A stretch of DNA of 64,000 nt from Janibacter sp. DB-40 (lineage in GTDB: Bacteria > Actinomycetota > Actinomycetes > Actinomycetales > Dermatophilaceae). Each line of letters begins with the position of its first letter. The stretch's first letter is position 1. The notes beneath the pieces are model-generated. The model made no database searches. It saw nothing but the letters and a program-made list of their open reading frames with translations, and was not told the origin of the DNA. Shown here in pieces: positions 1 to 8,169 of this stretch. The translations under genes and the position numbers were made by a program. The stretch lies in the NCBI RefSeq assembly GCF_029510815.1, contig NZ_CP120360.1, positions 62,001-126,000 on the forward strand, in the 5' to 3' direction.

Positions 1-1
1 C

Positions 2-652
2 GACTCCTGGACCGTCGCCGAGGCCGCCGCCGCGGTCTCCGAGGGGGAGGACATCGACCGGGCAGAGGCGGCGCAGTACCTGCTGCCCTCCTCGCTGGTG
101 GAGCTGGACCCGGAGGTCATCGCCTACGCGGCGGGGATCCTGCCGCCCGACCGGCCCTTCGGCAGCGCCCTCGTGGCTCTCTACTCCGACATCTACCGCG
201 ACTTCACCTACGCCAAGGGTGCGACGAGCGTGAAGACGACCCTGCCGGAGCTGCTCCGGGGGCGGGCCGGTGTGTGCCAGGACTTCGCACACCTGGCCAT
301 CGGGTGCCTGCGGGCCGTCGGCATCCCCGCCCGGTACGTCTCCGGGTACATCGAGACCCGTCCGCCGCCCGGCGAGGCCAAGCTCGAGGGCTCCGACGCC
401 TCGCACGCCTGGGCGGCAGCGATGACGCCGGACGGCGACTGGGTGGACATCGACCCCACGAACAACCACTTCGCCGACTCGCGCTACATCGTCACCGGGT
501 GGGGTCGTGACTTCCGCGACGTCTCCCCGCTGAAGGGCATCATCTTCTCCGAGGGCAGCGGCTCGACGCTGGACGTCGGTGTCGACGTCATCCGTCTGGG
601 CACGGGCGACCCACGGGAGAGCGGCGCGACGGGCGCCGGCGACGGCCAGTAA
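2..652 (+). CDS. Transglutaminase-like domain protein, C-terminal part (5' end outside window)
   Basis: The reading frame is open from base 2, so the gene begins upstream of the window and only about 216 C-terminal residues are visible. The core carries the papain-like triad: Cys in GVCQDFAH (codon 275-277), His in SHAW and Asp in DIDPTNN. This order and the flanking GIPARYVSGY are typical of bacterial transglutaminase-like cysteine proteases/amidases of the circularly permuted-ATP-grasp-linked type; the N-terminal beta domain of that family would lie off the edge. The substrate cannot be told from sequence. The stop codon TAA overlaps the likely -10 element of the next gene. Confidence 0.85.
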   Translation, partial: DSWTVAEAAAAVSEGEDIDRAEAAQYLLPSSLVELDPEVIAYAAGILPPDRPFGSALVALYSDIYRDFTYAKGATSVKTTLPELLRGRAGVCQDFAHLAIGCLRAVGIPARYVSGYIETRPPPGEAKLEGSDASHAWAAAMTPDGDWVDIDPTNNHFADSRYIVTGWGRDFRDVSPLKGIIFSEGSGSTLDVGVDVIRLGTGDPRESGATGAGDGQ

Positions 653-662
653 TCTGGCGACC

Positions 663-1487
663 ATGCCCACGACCGCCTTCGTCCTCGGTGGAGGGGGCGT
701 TCTCGGGGCCACCCAGGTCGGGATGCTCCAGGCGCTCCTGGCCGCCGACGTCACACCGGACCTCGTCATCGGGACGAGCATCGGTGCGGTCAACGGCGCC
801 TTCGTGGCGGCCGACCCCACGGCGGAGGGCGTCGCCCGCCTCGAGGAGCTGTGGCGCGACGTGGTCCGCTCCGGCGAGATGGGCGAGAGCCCGGTGCGCC
901 AGGCGGCCCGCTTCGCCAAGTACCGCACCCACGTGATGCGAAGGGGGGTGATCCCCGACCTCGTCGAGCGCCACCTCGGCGTGGAGCGGATCGAGGACCT
1001 GGCCGTCCCCTTCCAGTGCGTCGCCGCGGAGATCGAGGGCTCGGCCTCGCGGTGGTTCACCTCCGGCCCGGTCGCGCCGGCGGTCGCAGCCAGCTGCGCG
1101 GTCCCGGGGCTCTTCGCCCCCGTGGAGATCGACGGTGCCCACTACTACGACGGCGGCCTCGTGCACTCCATCCCGGTGGGCAGGGCGATCGCGCTCGGTG
1201 CCACCGTCGTCCACGTGCTCCAGGTCGGCCGGGTCGAGCAGCCGCTGAGCGTGCCACGCAACCCGCTGGACGTCGGGCTCGTCGCCTTCGAGATCGCCCG
1301 GCGGCACCGCTTCGTCGAGGAGATCGCCGAGGTCCCCGACGACGTGCGGCTGCACGTCCTGCCCAGCGGGGTCGACCGCACGCCGACCGCCTCGCTCATC
1401 GGTCAGGGCTCGGTCGCGAAGGTGGAGGATCGGATGGCCCGCGCCTTCGACGCCACGAGTGCCTACCTGCAGGGGACCACCTCGTGA
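663..1487 (+). CDS. Patatin-like phospholipase
   Basis: A 274-aa patatin-family serine hydrolase that should cleave acyl esters of lipids with a Ser-Asp dyad. Visible are the glycine-rich oxyanion loop GGGGVLG (residues 9-15), the nucleophile elbow GTSIG (37-41, Ser39) and the DGG motif with Asp163. No signal peptide is seen, so it is probably cytosolic. I chose the ATG at 663, which lies 7 nt after TAATCT, a leaderless promoter arrangement; no Shine-Dalgarno is present. Its stop overlaps the next start by 4 nt (GTGA), so it heads a lipid operon with the acyltransferase and hydrolase that follow. Confidence 0.9.
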   Translation: MPTTAFVLGGGGVLGATQVGMLQALLAADVTPDLVIGTSIGAVNGAFVAADPTAEGVARLEELWRDVVRSGEMGESPVRQAARFAKYRTHVMRRGVIPDLVERHLGVERIEDLAVPFQCVAAEIEGSASRWFTSGPVAPAVAASCAVPGLFAPVEIDGAHYYDGGLVHSIPVGRAIALGATVVHVLQVGRVEQPLSVPRNPLDVGLVAFEIARRHRFVEEIAEVPDDVRLHVLPSGVDRTPTASLIGQGSVAKVEDRMARAFDATSAYLQGTTS

Positions 1488-2512
1488 AGATCAGCTCGCT
1501 CCCTTCGCTCCCGGCGCCGCCGTACTGGCTGCGGCTGGTCCTGCAGGGCATCTACCCGCTCGTCGGGATCTTCTTCTCGCTGCTCTTCGTCGCCGTGGCG
1601 CCGTTCATGCTCCTGCTGTGGCCGTGGGACCGACGCCTGGCCCTGCTGCGGTGCCTCTTCCTCGCGCTCTACATCATGTGGGAGGACATCGGGCTCGTCG
1701 TCGAGTGCTGGTACCTGCGGCTGCGCTCGCCGCGGGGCACCAGCCCGACCTGGGACGAGGACCACCTCACCCTGATCCGCCGGGCGCTGAACAACGTGAT
1801 CTTCACCGCCGGCAAGATGGTCGGCTTCACGATCGACGTCGAGGGCGCCATCACGGTCGGCCGCCCGGGCCACCCGCTCGTCGTCATCTCCCGGCACGCC
1901 GGCCCGGCGGACTCGCTGGCGATCGCCTGGCTGCTCGCGTCGACCGCCGGCCGGATCCCGCGGATCGTCCTCGCCGACGCGATGCTGTGGGACCCCGGCA
2001 TCGCGATGGTGCTGCAGCGCCTGGACTCCTACTTCGTCCCCTCGCGCTCCGGCGCCGGCGACGACCGCACCCGCGGGGTCGCGGACCTGGCGTCGACGCT
2101 CACGAGCAAGGACGCGATGCTCATCTTCCCCGAGGGACGCAACTGGGCGCCCGACCGCCACGAGGCCCTCGTCGAGCGCCTGCGTGCGCGCGGCGAGCAC
2201 GAGCGGGCGGACCGGGTCGAGTCGCGCCCGTGGGTGCTCGAGGCCCGTTCGCGCGGGGTCGCGGCCATCCGGGAGAACGCCCCCGAGGCCGACGTCATGG
2301 TCGTCGCCCACACGGGCCTGGACATGCTCACCGGGCCGGGGCCGGTCATCAGGGCGGTGCCCTTCCGCAACCGGCTGACCTTCCGCGGCATCACCCACCG
2401 CAGCGAGGACGTGCCCACCGAGCCCGGCGAGGTCGCCGAGTGGCTCGATGCCGAGTGGGACGAGCTCAACGACTGGGTCGGCTCCCACATCGAGCAACGC
2501 GAGCACCCGTGA
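1484..2512 (+). CDS. 1-acyl-sn-glycerol-3-phosphate acyltransferase family protein
   Basis: A 342-aa LPLAT-family acyltransferase. Hydrophobic segments near residues 18-47 and 52-76 suggest membrane anchoring. The catalytic HX4D motif is RHAGPAD (His138, Asp143), and FPEGRN (215-220) is the glycerol-phosphate binding block. Family members acylate lysophosphatidate or related lysolipids in membrane lipid synthesis; the exact acceptor is unknown. The GTG start overlaps the patatin stop (GTGA) and its own stop overlaps the next GTG, so it is translationally coupled on both sides. Pairing with a patatin suggests deacylation-reacylation remodelling, which is inference. Confidence 0.88.
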   Translation: MKISSLPSLPAPPYWLRLVLQGIYPLVGIFFSLLFVAVAPFMLLLWPWDRRLALLRCLFLALYIMWEDIGLVVECWYLRLRSPRGTSPTWDEDHLTLIRRALNNVIFTAGKMVGFTIDVEGAITVGRPGHPLVVISRHAGPADSLAIAWLLASTAGRIPRIVLADAMLWDPGIAMVLQRLDSYFVPSRSGAGDDRTRGVADLASTLTSKDAMLIFPEGRNWAPDRHEALVERLRARGEHERADRVESRPWVLEARSRGVAAIRENAPEADVMVVAHTGLDMLTGPGPVIRAVPFRNRLTFRGITHRSEDVPTEPGEVAEWLDAEWDELNDWVGSHIEQREHP

Positions 2513-3498
2513 GCCGCGCACAGCTGCCACCGACGGTGAGTGCGGAGGCGGCCGCAGCCGCTGCCGCGGCGGACAACCGGCCCCACCGGTGGCCGCTCAC
2601 CCCGCAGGTCACCCGGTGGCTGCGGACGAAGGGGGCGGCCGAGCAGCTCGTGGGGTTCGAGGCCGACCGCGCCGCCCGGGGCGTGCACGTCACCGAGCGC
2701 CCCGACGGCCACCTGCTGATGACGGCGGAGTCGGGTGACCTGGTCGCCGACGACGCGTGGGTGCTGTGGATCCACGGCGGCGGCTTCTGCTGGGGGTCCG
2801 CCCGCGACGGGACGGGGCTGCGGCTGGCCGAGGGGCTGGCCCGGCCGGTCATCTCGGTCGAGTACCCGCTCGCTCCCGAGGCCCGCTTCCCCGTCGCGAT
2901 CGACGTCTGCGTCGACGCCTACCTCGCCGGGGTGGCGGAGCGGGGCCCACGGGTGCTGCTCGGTGGCGTCTCCGCGGGCGCCAACCTCGCCCTCGGTGTC
3001 CTGCAACGCCTCCGGGCCCGGAGTGCGGGGGGTGCGGACGTCCCCCTGCCCCTGGGGCTGGTGGCGCTGACCCCCTTCGGCGACCTCGCGGGCGAGGGCG
3101 ACTCCTACCGCGTCAACGAGGGCCGCGACGCCTGGATCCGCTGGCGCGGCCAGCAGGAGCGCTTCGCGCGCGCCTACGCCGGGCGGGCCGATCTGCGGCA
3201 CCCGCTCGTGTCACCGGTGCACGCGGACTGGGCGGGTGGGGCGCTGCCGCCGGCCTTCTTCTCCTCCGGCACCCGTGACCTCTTCCTCTCCGACGCCGCG
3301 CGGATCCACACCGGATGGCGGGCGGCGGGTGGAGCGGCCGAGCTCGACGTCGCCGAGGGGCTGTGGCACTCCTACCACTCGAACCCCCGGCTGCCGGAAT
3401 CGCAGGCGCTGATGGGCCGGCTGCTGATCTGGTGCGAGGAGCGACTCAGCCGTCCCCGAGGGCCCGCAACCGCTCCAACCACCGACGCGCGTCCCTGA
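2509..3498 (+). CDS. Alpha/beta hydrolase (HSL/acetyl-esterase type)
   Basis: A 329-aa hydrolase of the hormone-sensitive-lipase family. The oxyanion motif HGGGF is at 89-93, the nucleophile elbow GVSAG at 153-157 (Ser155), the acid Asp257 in GTRDLF and the His287 in GLWHSYH. A run of alanines follows the N-terminus (residues 11-21). It should hydrolyse short or medium acyl esters; substrate unknown. The GTG start overlaps the acyltransferase stop by 4 nt. The last 53 bp overlap the convergent pheA gene, so the C-terminal tail of about 15 residues may be poorly conserved. Confidence 0.88.
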   Translation: MSRAQLPPTVSAEAAAAAAAADNRPHRWPLTPQVTRWLRTKGAAEQLVGFEADRAARGVHVTERPDGHLLMTAESGDLVADDAWVLWIHGGGFCWGSARDGTGLRLAEGLARPVISVEYPLAPEARFPVAIDVCVDAYLAGVAERGPRVLLGGVSAGANLALGVLQRLRARSAGGADVPLPLGLVALTPFGDLAGEGDSYRVNEGRDAWIRWRGQQERFARAYAGRADLRHPLVSPVHADWAGGALPPAFFSSGTRDLFLSDAARIHTGWRAAGGAAELDVAEGLWHSYHSNPRLPESQALMGRLLIWCEERLSRPRGPATAPTTDARP

Positions 3499-4381
3499 AG
3501 GCCTGGTCCGTGGTGATCGGGTCGACGGTGATCTCGGCGCCGGCGGCCGCCGGGTAGGAGCCCAGGAAGCGCAGGTCCGCGCACACCCGGTGCAGGCTCA
3601 TCAGGGCCGCGCCGACCCGCTCGTCCTGCACGTGCCCCTCGAAGTCGATCGAGAAGCAGTACGAGCCCATCGAGTCCTTCGTCGGGCGTGACTCGAGGCG
3701 GGTCATGTTGATGCCGCGCACGGCGAACTGCTCGAGCAGCTCCAGCAGGCCACCCGCGCGGTCGGTGCGCTGGTAGAGCACGACGGTCGTCTTGTCCTTG
3801 CCGGTGGGACCGGGCTGCCACTCCGGACGGGCAACGATGACGAAGCGGGTCACCGCGGTGGTCATGTCGCCGATGTCGTGGGCGAGGACCTCCAGCCCGA
3901 ACCGCTCGGCGGCGACCGGGGCGCACACCGCGGCTTGGTAGCCGACCTCGTCGGGGTGCTCGGCGAGGTCCTTGGCCGCCGAGGCGGTCGAGAGCGTGGG
4001 GACGTAGACCGCGTGCGGGACGGTGTGGTCGGCCCAGCCGCGCACCTGCGCCCACGCGTGGCTGTGGGTCCCGATCGCCGTGACGTCCTGCAGCCGCGTC
4101 CCCGGTCGGGCGCACGCGACGAAGGTGATCGGCACCAGCACCTCGCCGACGACGACGAGCGGTTCACCGGAGGCGAGGGCGTCGAGGGTGGCGGAGACGC
4201 CGCCCTCGACGGAGTTCTCGATGGGCACGACGGCGGCGTCGACGTCCCCGGCGCGCAGCTGCTCCAGCGCGGTGTCGACGGAGCCGCAGGGCACCTGCTC
4301 GGCGTCCTCGGTGGGCCCCCACATCATCAGCGCCTGCTGGGTGAAGGTGCCCTCGGGGCCGAGGTAGGCGTAGCGGGTCAT
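3446..4381 (-). CDS. pheA: Prephenate dehydratase
   Basis: A 311-aa monofunctional prephenate dehydratase (prephenate to phenylpyruvate, phenylalanine synthesis). The N-terminal catalytic domain begins YLGPEGTFT and contains the diagnostic TRF motif (178-180) in TTAVTRF. The C-terminal ACT domain (about 197-270) has the phenylalanine-binding ESRP motif (230-233), so feedback inhibition by phenylalanine is expected. Length is normal for Actinobacteria. There is no chorismate mutase domain. It is followed upstream by the DUF4446 gene on the same strand (25-nt gap) and converges with the hydrolase gene, overlapping its 3' end. Confidence 0.95.
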   Translation of the reverse strand: MTRYAYLGPEGTFTQQALMMWGPTEDAEQVPCGSVDTALEQLRAGDVDAAVVPIENSVEGGVSATLDALASGEPLVVVGEVLVPITFVACARPGTRLQDVTAIGTHSHAWAQVRGWADHTVPHAVYVPTLSTASAAKDLAEHPDEVGYQAAVCAPVAAERFGLEVLAHDIGDMTTAVTRFVIVARPEWQPGPTGKDKTTVVLYQRTDRAGGLLELLEQFAVRGINMTRLESRPTKDSMGSYCFSIDFEGHVQDERVGAALMSLHRVCADLRFLGSYPAAAGAEITVDPITTDQAFRDARRWLERLRALGDG

Positions 4382-4406
4382 GGTGTCTCCAGTGGGGTGG
4401 GGGAGG

Positions 4407-4814
4407 TCAGGCGTCGACCGAGCCGGTGCGGGCCGCGGCGAGCGCCTGGCGCTCCTCGGGGGTGAGGGTCGCGTCGGCGTCGCCACCGACGACGCCCTTG
4501 GCGTAGGTGCGGGACTCCCCGCGCCCGTGGATGCTGCTGACGACCAGGCCATCGCCGGTGTCGTCGATGATCGCGGCGGAGAAGGACAGCCGCCCGCCCA
4601 TGTCGCCGAAGGCGTCGTAGCGCACGACGGCCACGTGCCGCAGCGCCTGGGCGATGTCATGGCGAAGGGAGGCCAGGTCGCCCTCCCCGACGGGAGACCG
4701 GCGCTCGAGCTCGACCACCCGATCGCTCAGCGCGCGCAGGCGCAGCAGTGCCAGGGTCGCGACGGCCAGGGCGGCGACGAGCCCGCACAGCAGGGCGATC
4801 TCGACCACGGTCAT
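4407..4814 (-). CDS. DUF4446 family membrane-anchored protein
   Basis: A 135-aa protein with one N-terminal transmembrane helix (about residues 4-24), a short linker that may form a coiled coil, and the conserved DUF4446 core YDAFGDMGGRLSFSAA followed by a strand-rich segment ending near TYAKG. Function is unknown across the family. The ATG at 4814 lies 6 nt downstream of TAGGGT on the minus strand, the leaderless arrangement seen repeatedly here. It sits just upstream of pheA on the same strand and is probably co-transcribed with it. Confidence 0.85.
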   Translation of the reverse strand: MTVVEIALLCGLVAALAVATLALLRLRALSDRVVELERRSPVGEGDLASLRHDIAQALRHVAVVRYDAFGDMGGRLSFSAAIIDDTGDGLVVSSIHGRGESRTYAKGVVGGDADATLTPEERQALAAARTGSVDA

Positions 4815-4847
4815 GCGGTCACCCTAGCGACGCGGGGCCAGGGATCC

Positions 4848-4869
4848 GCAGGAGCCCAAGCGGTTGCGC
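4848..4869. repeat. Solitary copy of the GCAGGAGCC-type intergenic repeat
   Basis: One 21-22 nt copy of the repeat family that forms triple arrays at 18291-18397, 22730-22812 and 37319-37423. It lies in the 62-bp gap between DUF4446 and DUF5926. It differs from the array consensus at one core base (GCGG instead of GCAG). The element has weak dyad symmetry of the form CGCA-N3-GC-N-TA-N-GC-N3-TGCG. Function is unknown. Confidence 0.75.
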
Positions 4870-4876
4870 AAGGGGC

Positions 4877-5758
4877 TCAGCGCAGGGTCACCTGGCGGGA
4901 GAGCAGGCCGTTGCGCGCCCTGCGCTCGTCGGGGGTGAGGTCCTCGGTGGCGGCGAGCGCCGTCGCGTACCGGCCGGCGAAGTCGGCGACGGCGTCCTCG
5001 TGGTCGGCCGCCTCGCTGTCGGCCGGGACCTCCCAGACCGGCACGAGCAGGCCGCCGGCGCGGAAGGCGCCGAGGAGGCGACGGTCCTCGCCGAGGTGGG
5101 ACTCCCCCTTCGCGTGGAGGCGGGCCAGGGCCGTGGTGGCCGCGTCCTCGTCGTCCGGGAGCACGTGCCGGATGTAGGTGCGCTCCCCGATCCGGCACCA
5201 GTAGGTGGCCGGGGCCGAGGTGATCGGTGTCGTCGGGACGACGCTCTCGTTGGCGCGCTCGAGCGACTCGGCGGCCTCGCCGGTCACCTCCTGGCCGTCC
5301 AGCCAGAAGTCGAACCCCTCGTGCACCGTGACGTCGAAGTCGGCGTCGGTGTCGAGGAGGTCCTGCAGGCGCGGCGTCTCGGCGGTGGCTCGGGGGAGCC
5401 GGGTGATCGGTGCGCCCGGCTCGCCCTCGATGGCGGTGAGGAGCGCCTGCGCCAGGTCACGGCTCGGGTCCCCGCTGGTGGAGCCGGACTGGCTGGCGAC
5501 GAGGATGCTGCCGTCGTCACGCTTCAGCGCGGGCCAGGCCATCGGCAGCACCGTGGCCAGGGTGACCGTCTCCGGTGCGCCCTCGGGGACCGCGTCGGCC
5601 CTGAGGGTGAGGGTGGCCGTGGCCGCCGGGAGGATCTCGTAGGCAGCGACCCAGTCGGCCTCGCCCGGCAGTCCCGCGAAGGGGCGTGCCATGTGTGGCG
5701 CCGGGGCGACCTTGGTCTTCCCCTGCGCCTCCTTCTTGCGTCGCGAAGCCTTTCCCAT
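4877..5758 (-). CDS. DUF5926 family protein
   Basis: A 293-aa conserved actinobacterial protein that starts MGKASRRKKEAQ, a very basic N-terminus characteristic of DUF5926. Homologues are sometimes mislabelled as SecA-related because of this segment; no helicase motifs are visible. The rest is acidic with several short conserved Trp/Tyr motifs (for example YWCRIGERTYIRHVLPDDED). Function is unknown and it is probably cytosolic. The ATG at 5758 lies 7 nt after TACGCT on the minus strand, so the mRNA is likely leaderless. Divergent from the HATPase gene. Confidence 0.85.
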   Translation of the reverse strand: MGKASRRKKEAQGKTKVAPAPHMARPFAGLPGEADWVAAYEILPAATATLTLRADAVPEGAPETVTLATVLPMAWPALKRDDGSILVASQSGSTSGDPSRDLAQALLTAIEGEPGAPITRLPRATAETPRLQDLLDTDADFDVTVHEGFDFWLDGQEVTGEAAESLERANESVVPTTPITSAPATYWCRIGERTYIRHVLPDDEDAATTALARLHAKGESHLGEDRRLLGAFRAGGLLVPVWEVPADSEAADHEDAVADFAGRYATALAATEDLTPDERRARNGLLSRQVTLR

Positions 5759-5840
5759 GCGGGTCAGCGTAGGCCGTCGGTGCGTGGCGAGTTGGGCCGG
5801 ACCGTCCCCACGGGGACAATGGGGTGATCGGGGGAGGAAC

Positions 5841-6347
5841 ATGATCGGTGACGAAGGGAGTCCGACGGTGGGCCAGGCAGGCACGGCAGCGTCGTCCACG
5901 AGCGGTGTCGACAGCTTCGGAGGGGAGATCGGTCGCGGCCAGGCCCGCACGATCCGGGCCCGCTGGGAGCTGAAGACCGTGACCCGGATCCGGCAGGCCG
6001 TGGCTCTCGACCTGGTGGCGCGCGGGGTGGACGAGGACATCGTCGGCGAGGCCGAGCTGGTCACCACGGAGCTCGTGACCAACTCGCTGCGCCACGCCAC
6101 GCCGCTCGCGGACCGCACCGTGCGCATCCACTGGAAGGCGCGGGGCAACTGTGTCGAGATCGAGGTCAGCGACGGCGGGTCGGACACCCAGCCGGTGCCC
6201 GCCGCCCGAGCGGTGTGGGCCACCTCCGGTCGCGGCCTGCGGATCGTGCGCAGCATCGCCCACGAGTGGGGCGTGCAGCGCGACGAGAAGCAGACGACCG
6301 TCTGGGCCGCCCTCGGCGGGCCCTCCCGCCGCCGCGTCGGCCACTGA
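5841..6347 (+). CDS. ATP-binding protein of the serine/threonine anti-sigma kinase (HATPase_c_2) type
   Basis: A 168-aa single-domain GHKL ATPase. The N box is ELVTNSLRHA, the G1 box VSDGGSD and the G2-like box GRGLRIV. Such proteins are relatives of SpoIIAB/RsbW and in Actinobacteria phosphorylate anti-sigma antagonists or act in sigma-factor switching; many are orphan, and no partner is adjacent here. The ATG at 5841 follows GGGGAGGAAC, a good Shine-Dalgarno. The first 35 residues are low-complexity and may be disordered. Confidence 0.85.
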   Translation: MIGDEGSPTVGQAGTAASSTSGVDSFGGEIGRGQARTIRARWELKTVTRIRQAVALDLVARGVDEDIVGEAELVTTELVTNSLRHATPLADRTVRIHWKARGNCVEIEVSDGGSDTQPVPAARAVWATSGRGLRIVRSIAHEWGVQRDEKQTTVWAALGGPSRRRVGH

Positions 6348-6362
6348 GGCAGGCGGAAAAAT

Positions 6363-6393
6363 CAGTGGCCCCGTGAGGGCCACGGTGCCACTG
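6363..6393. terminator. Inverted repeat between HATPase gene and rsgA
   Basis: CAGTGGC (6363-6369) pairs with GCCACTG (6387-6393), with a nested GTGGCC/GGCCAC pair. It lies 16 nt after the HATPase stop and just before rsgA. It could terminate the upstream gene or act in the rsgA leader. No T tract is present. Confidence 0.4.
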
Positions 6394-6400
6394 TCGAGGG

Positions 6401-7483
6401 ATGACCACCACGACCACCGGCCTGACGCCCCTCGGCTGGGACGACGCCGTCGCTGCCGCCTTCGACGAGATGACGGCGGACTTCGTCCTGGTGCCGGGGC
6501 GGGTCGGTCGCGTCGACCGCGGCCGGGTCACCGTCCACACCGCCGAGGGCCCCGTCCTCGCCCTGGTGCGACTGCCCGCCGGGAGCCTGCTCGAGGACCA
6601 GCCGACGACCGGTGACTGGGTCGGTCTGGAGCGGCGCGACGACGGGGACGTCGTGCGGGCCGTCCTGCCCCGCCGCAGCGCGATCGTGCGCCGGGCCGCG
6701 GGGGAGCGCTCCGACGCGCAGGTGATGGCGGCCAACCTCGACCACGTCCTGGTCGCCGTCCCCTTCGAGACCCGGCTGCGGCTGTCGTCCATCGAGCGCT
6801 ACCTCGTCATCGCCTGGGAGTCGGGGGCGCGGCCCCTCATCGTGCTGACGAAGGCCGACCTCGCCTACGACCCCGACGCAGCCCGTGCCGAGGTCGAGGC
6901 GGCTGCGCCCGGGGTGACCGTGCTCGTCGCCTCGGCCGAGACCGGGGAGGGCATCGCCGACGTCGCCGAGGCGCTCGCGCTCGGGACCACCGCGCTCGTC
7001 GGGCAGTCCGGCGCCGGCAAGTCGACGCTCGTCAACGTCCTCGCCGGACGCGCGGTCCAGGCGGTGACCGACACCCGCCAGGACGGCAAGGGACGGCACA
7101 CGACGACGGCTCGGGAGCTCGTCCCGCTCGCCGGTGGCGGCGTCCTCCTCGACACACCCGGTCTGCGATCGATCGGCCTGCAGGAGGACGGCGAAGGGGT
7201 GGCCCGCACCTTCCCGGACATCGAGGAGCTGACGTCGGCCTGCCGGTTCAACGACTGCTCGCACGAGTGCGAGCCCGGGTGCGCCGTGCGGGAGGCCATC
7301 GCCGATGGTCGGCTGGAGGAGCGCCGGTGGGCCAGCCGGCAGAAGCTGCAGCGGGAGGCGGAGTGGATCGCGATGCGGTCCGACCCGGCCTCGAGGGCGA
7401 AGGCCCGCAAGCGGTGGGCCGCGACGGACCGGGCCGCGCAGGCCCGAGCGGCACTGAAGCGGGGGCAGGACCCCTTCGCCTGA
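6401..7483 (+). CDS. rsgA: Ribosome small subunit-dependent GTPase A
   Basis: A 360-aa circularly permuted GTPase (RsgA/YjeQ) that checks late 30S subunit maturation. Domains in order: N-terminal OB-fold (about 30-100); GTPase with permuted motifs G4 TKAD (150-153), G1 GQSGAGKST (201-209) and G3 DTPG (251-254); C-terminal zinc knuckle with Cys281, Cys286, His288 and Cys294. All key residues are present. The basic tail after 320 fits rRNA contact. The start ATG at 6401 has only a weak upstream GAGGG. Confidence 0.95.
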   Translation: MTTTTTGLTPLGWDDAVAAAFDEMTADFVLVPGRVGRVDRGRVTVHTAEGPVLALVRLPAGSLLEDQPTTGDWVGLERRDDGDVVRAVLPRRSAIVRRAAGERSDAQVMAANLDHVLVAVPFETRLRLSSIERYLVIAWESGARPLIVLTKADLAYDPDAARAEVEAAAPGVTVLVASAETGEGIADVAEALALGTTALVGQSGAGKSTLVNVLAGRAVQAVTDTRQDGKGRHTTTARELVPLAGGGVLLDTPGLRSIGLQEDGEGVARTFPDIEELTSACRFNDCSHECEPGCAVREAIADGRLEERRWASRQKLQREAEWIAMRSDPASRAKARKRWAATDRAAQARAALKRGQDPFA

Positions 7484-7555
7484 CGAGCCGGCTCACCGCG
7501 GCGCGGGCCTCCGCGCGGGCGGGAGCCGCCGGGACCTCGGTACCATGCGACTGCC

Positions 7556-8155
7556 ATGCCCCTTGCCCTCCCCGCCGCCCGACCGTCCGTGATCGACTGG
7601 GCGGAGGTCGGTGAGCGGTTGTGGATCGAGCCCAGCCACGCGATCTCCGTGGTGCTCTCCGCGGTCGGGATCTACCTCGCCTTCCTCATGCTCGTGCGCC
7701 TCTTCGGTGCCCGTGTCCTCACCGGGATGGGCACCTTCGACGCCGTCGTCGTCATCACCCTCGGTGCGGTCGCGGGCCGGGTGATCCTCGGCGATCCCCC
7801 GACGTTGGCCGCCGGGGTCATCGGCCTGACCTGCCTCTTCGCGATGGAGGCTGCCGTCGGCGAGCTGCGACGCACCATCCGTGGCGCCCGGTGGGTCAAC
7901 GCCGGCGCCGTCGTCCTCATGGCCGGCGACGACGTCCTCCTCGAGAACCTGCGGGCAGCGCACGTCACCCGCTCCGAGCTCAACGCGGCCCTGCGTCACG
8001 CCGGGGTGCGCCACCACAGGGAGGTCGCCTGTGTCGTCTTCGAGTCCACCGGGCGCATCACCGTGCTCCGCCGCGGCGAGCTGATCGGGCCCCGCATGCT
8101 CGCCGGCGTCCGGGACGCCCATCGCGTGCCGGCGGAGCTCTTCGAGAGCAGCTGA
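7556..8155 (+). CDS. DUF421 (YetF-type) membrane protein
   Basis: A 199-aa protein with three N-terminal transmembrane helices (about 28-48, 55-75 and 78-100) and a C-terminal soluble domain, the YetF/YcaP architecture. The conserved R-L-F-G and FDAVVVITLGAVAGR segments are present. Function is unknown; Bacillus homologues affect spore/membrane properties. The ATG at 7556 follows TACCAT with a 9-nt gap, giving at most a 2-3 nt leader. No obvious partner; convergent with the pirin gene, with a 14-nt gap. Confidence 0.85.
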   Translation: MPLALPAARPSVIDWAEVGERLWIEPSHAISVVLSAVGIYLAFLMLVRLFGARVLTGMGTFDAVVVITLGAVAGRVILGDPPTLAAGVIGLTCLFAMEAAVGELRRTIRGARWVNAGAVVLMAGDDVLLENLRAAHVTRSELNAALRHAGVRHHREVACVVFESTGRITVLRRGELIGPRMLAGVRDAHRVPAELFESS

Positions 8156-8169
8156 CGACCCGGGGGACG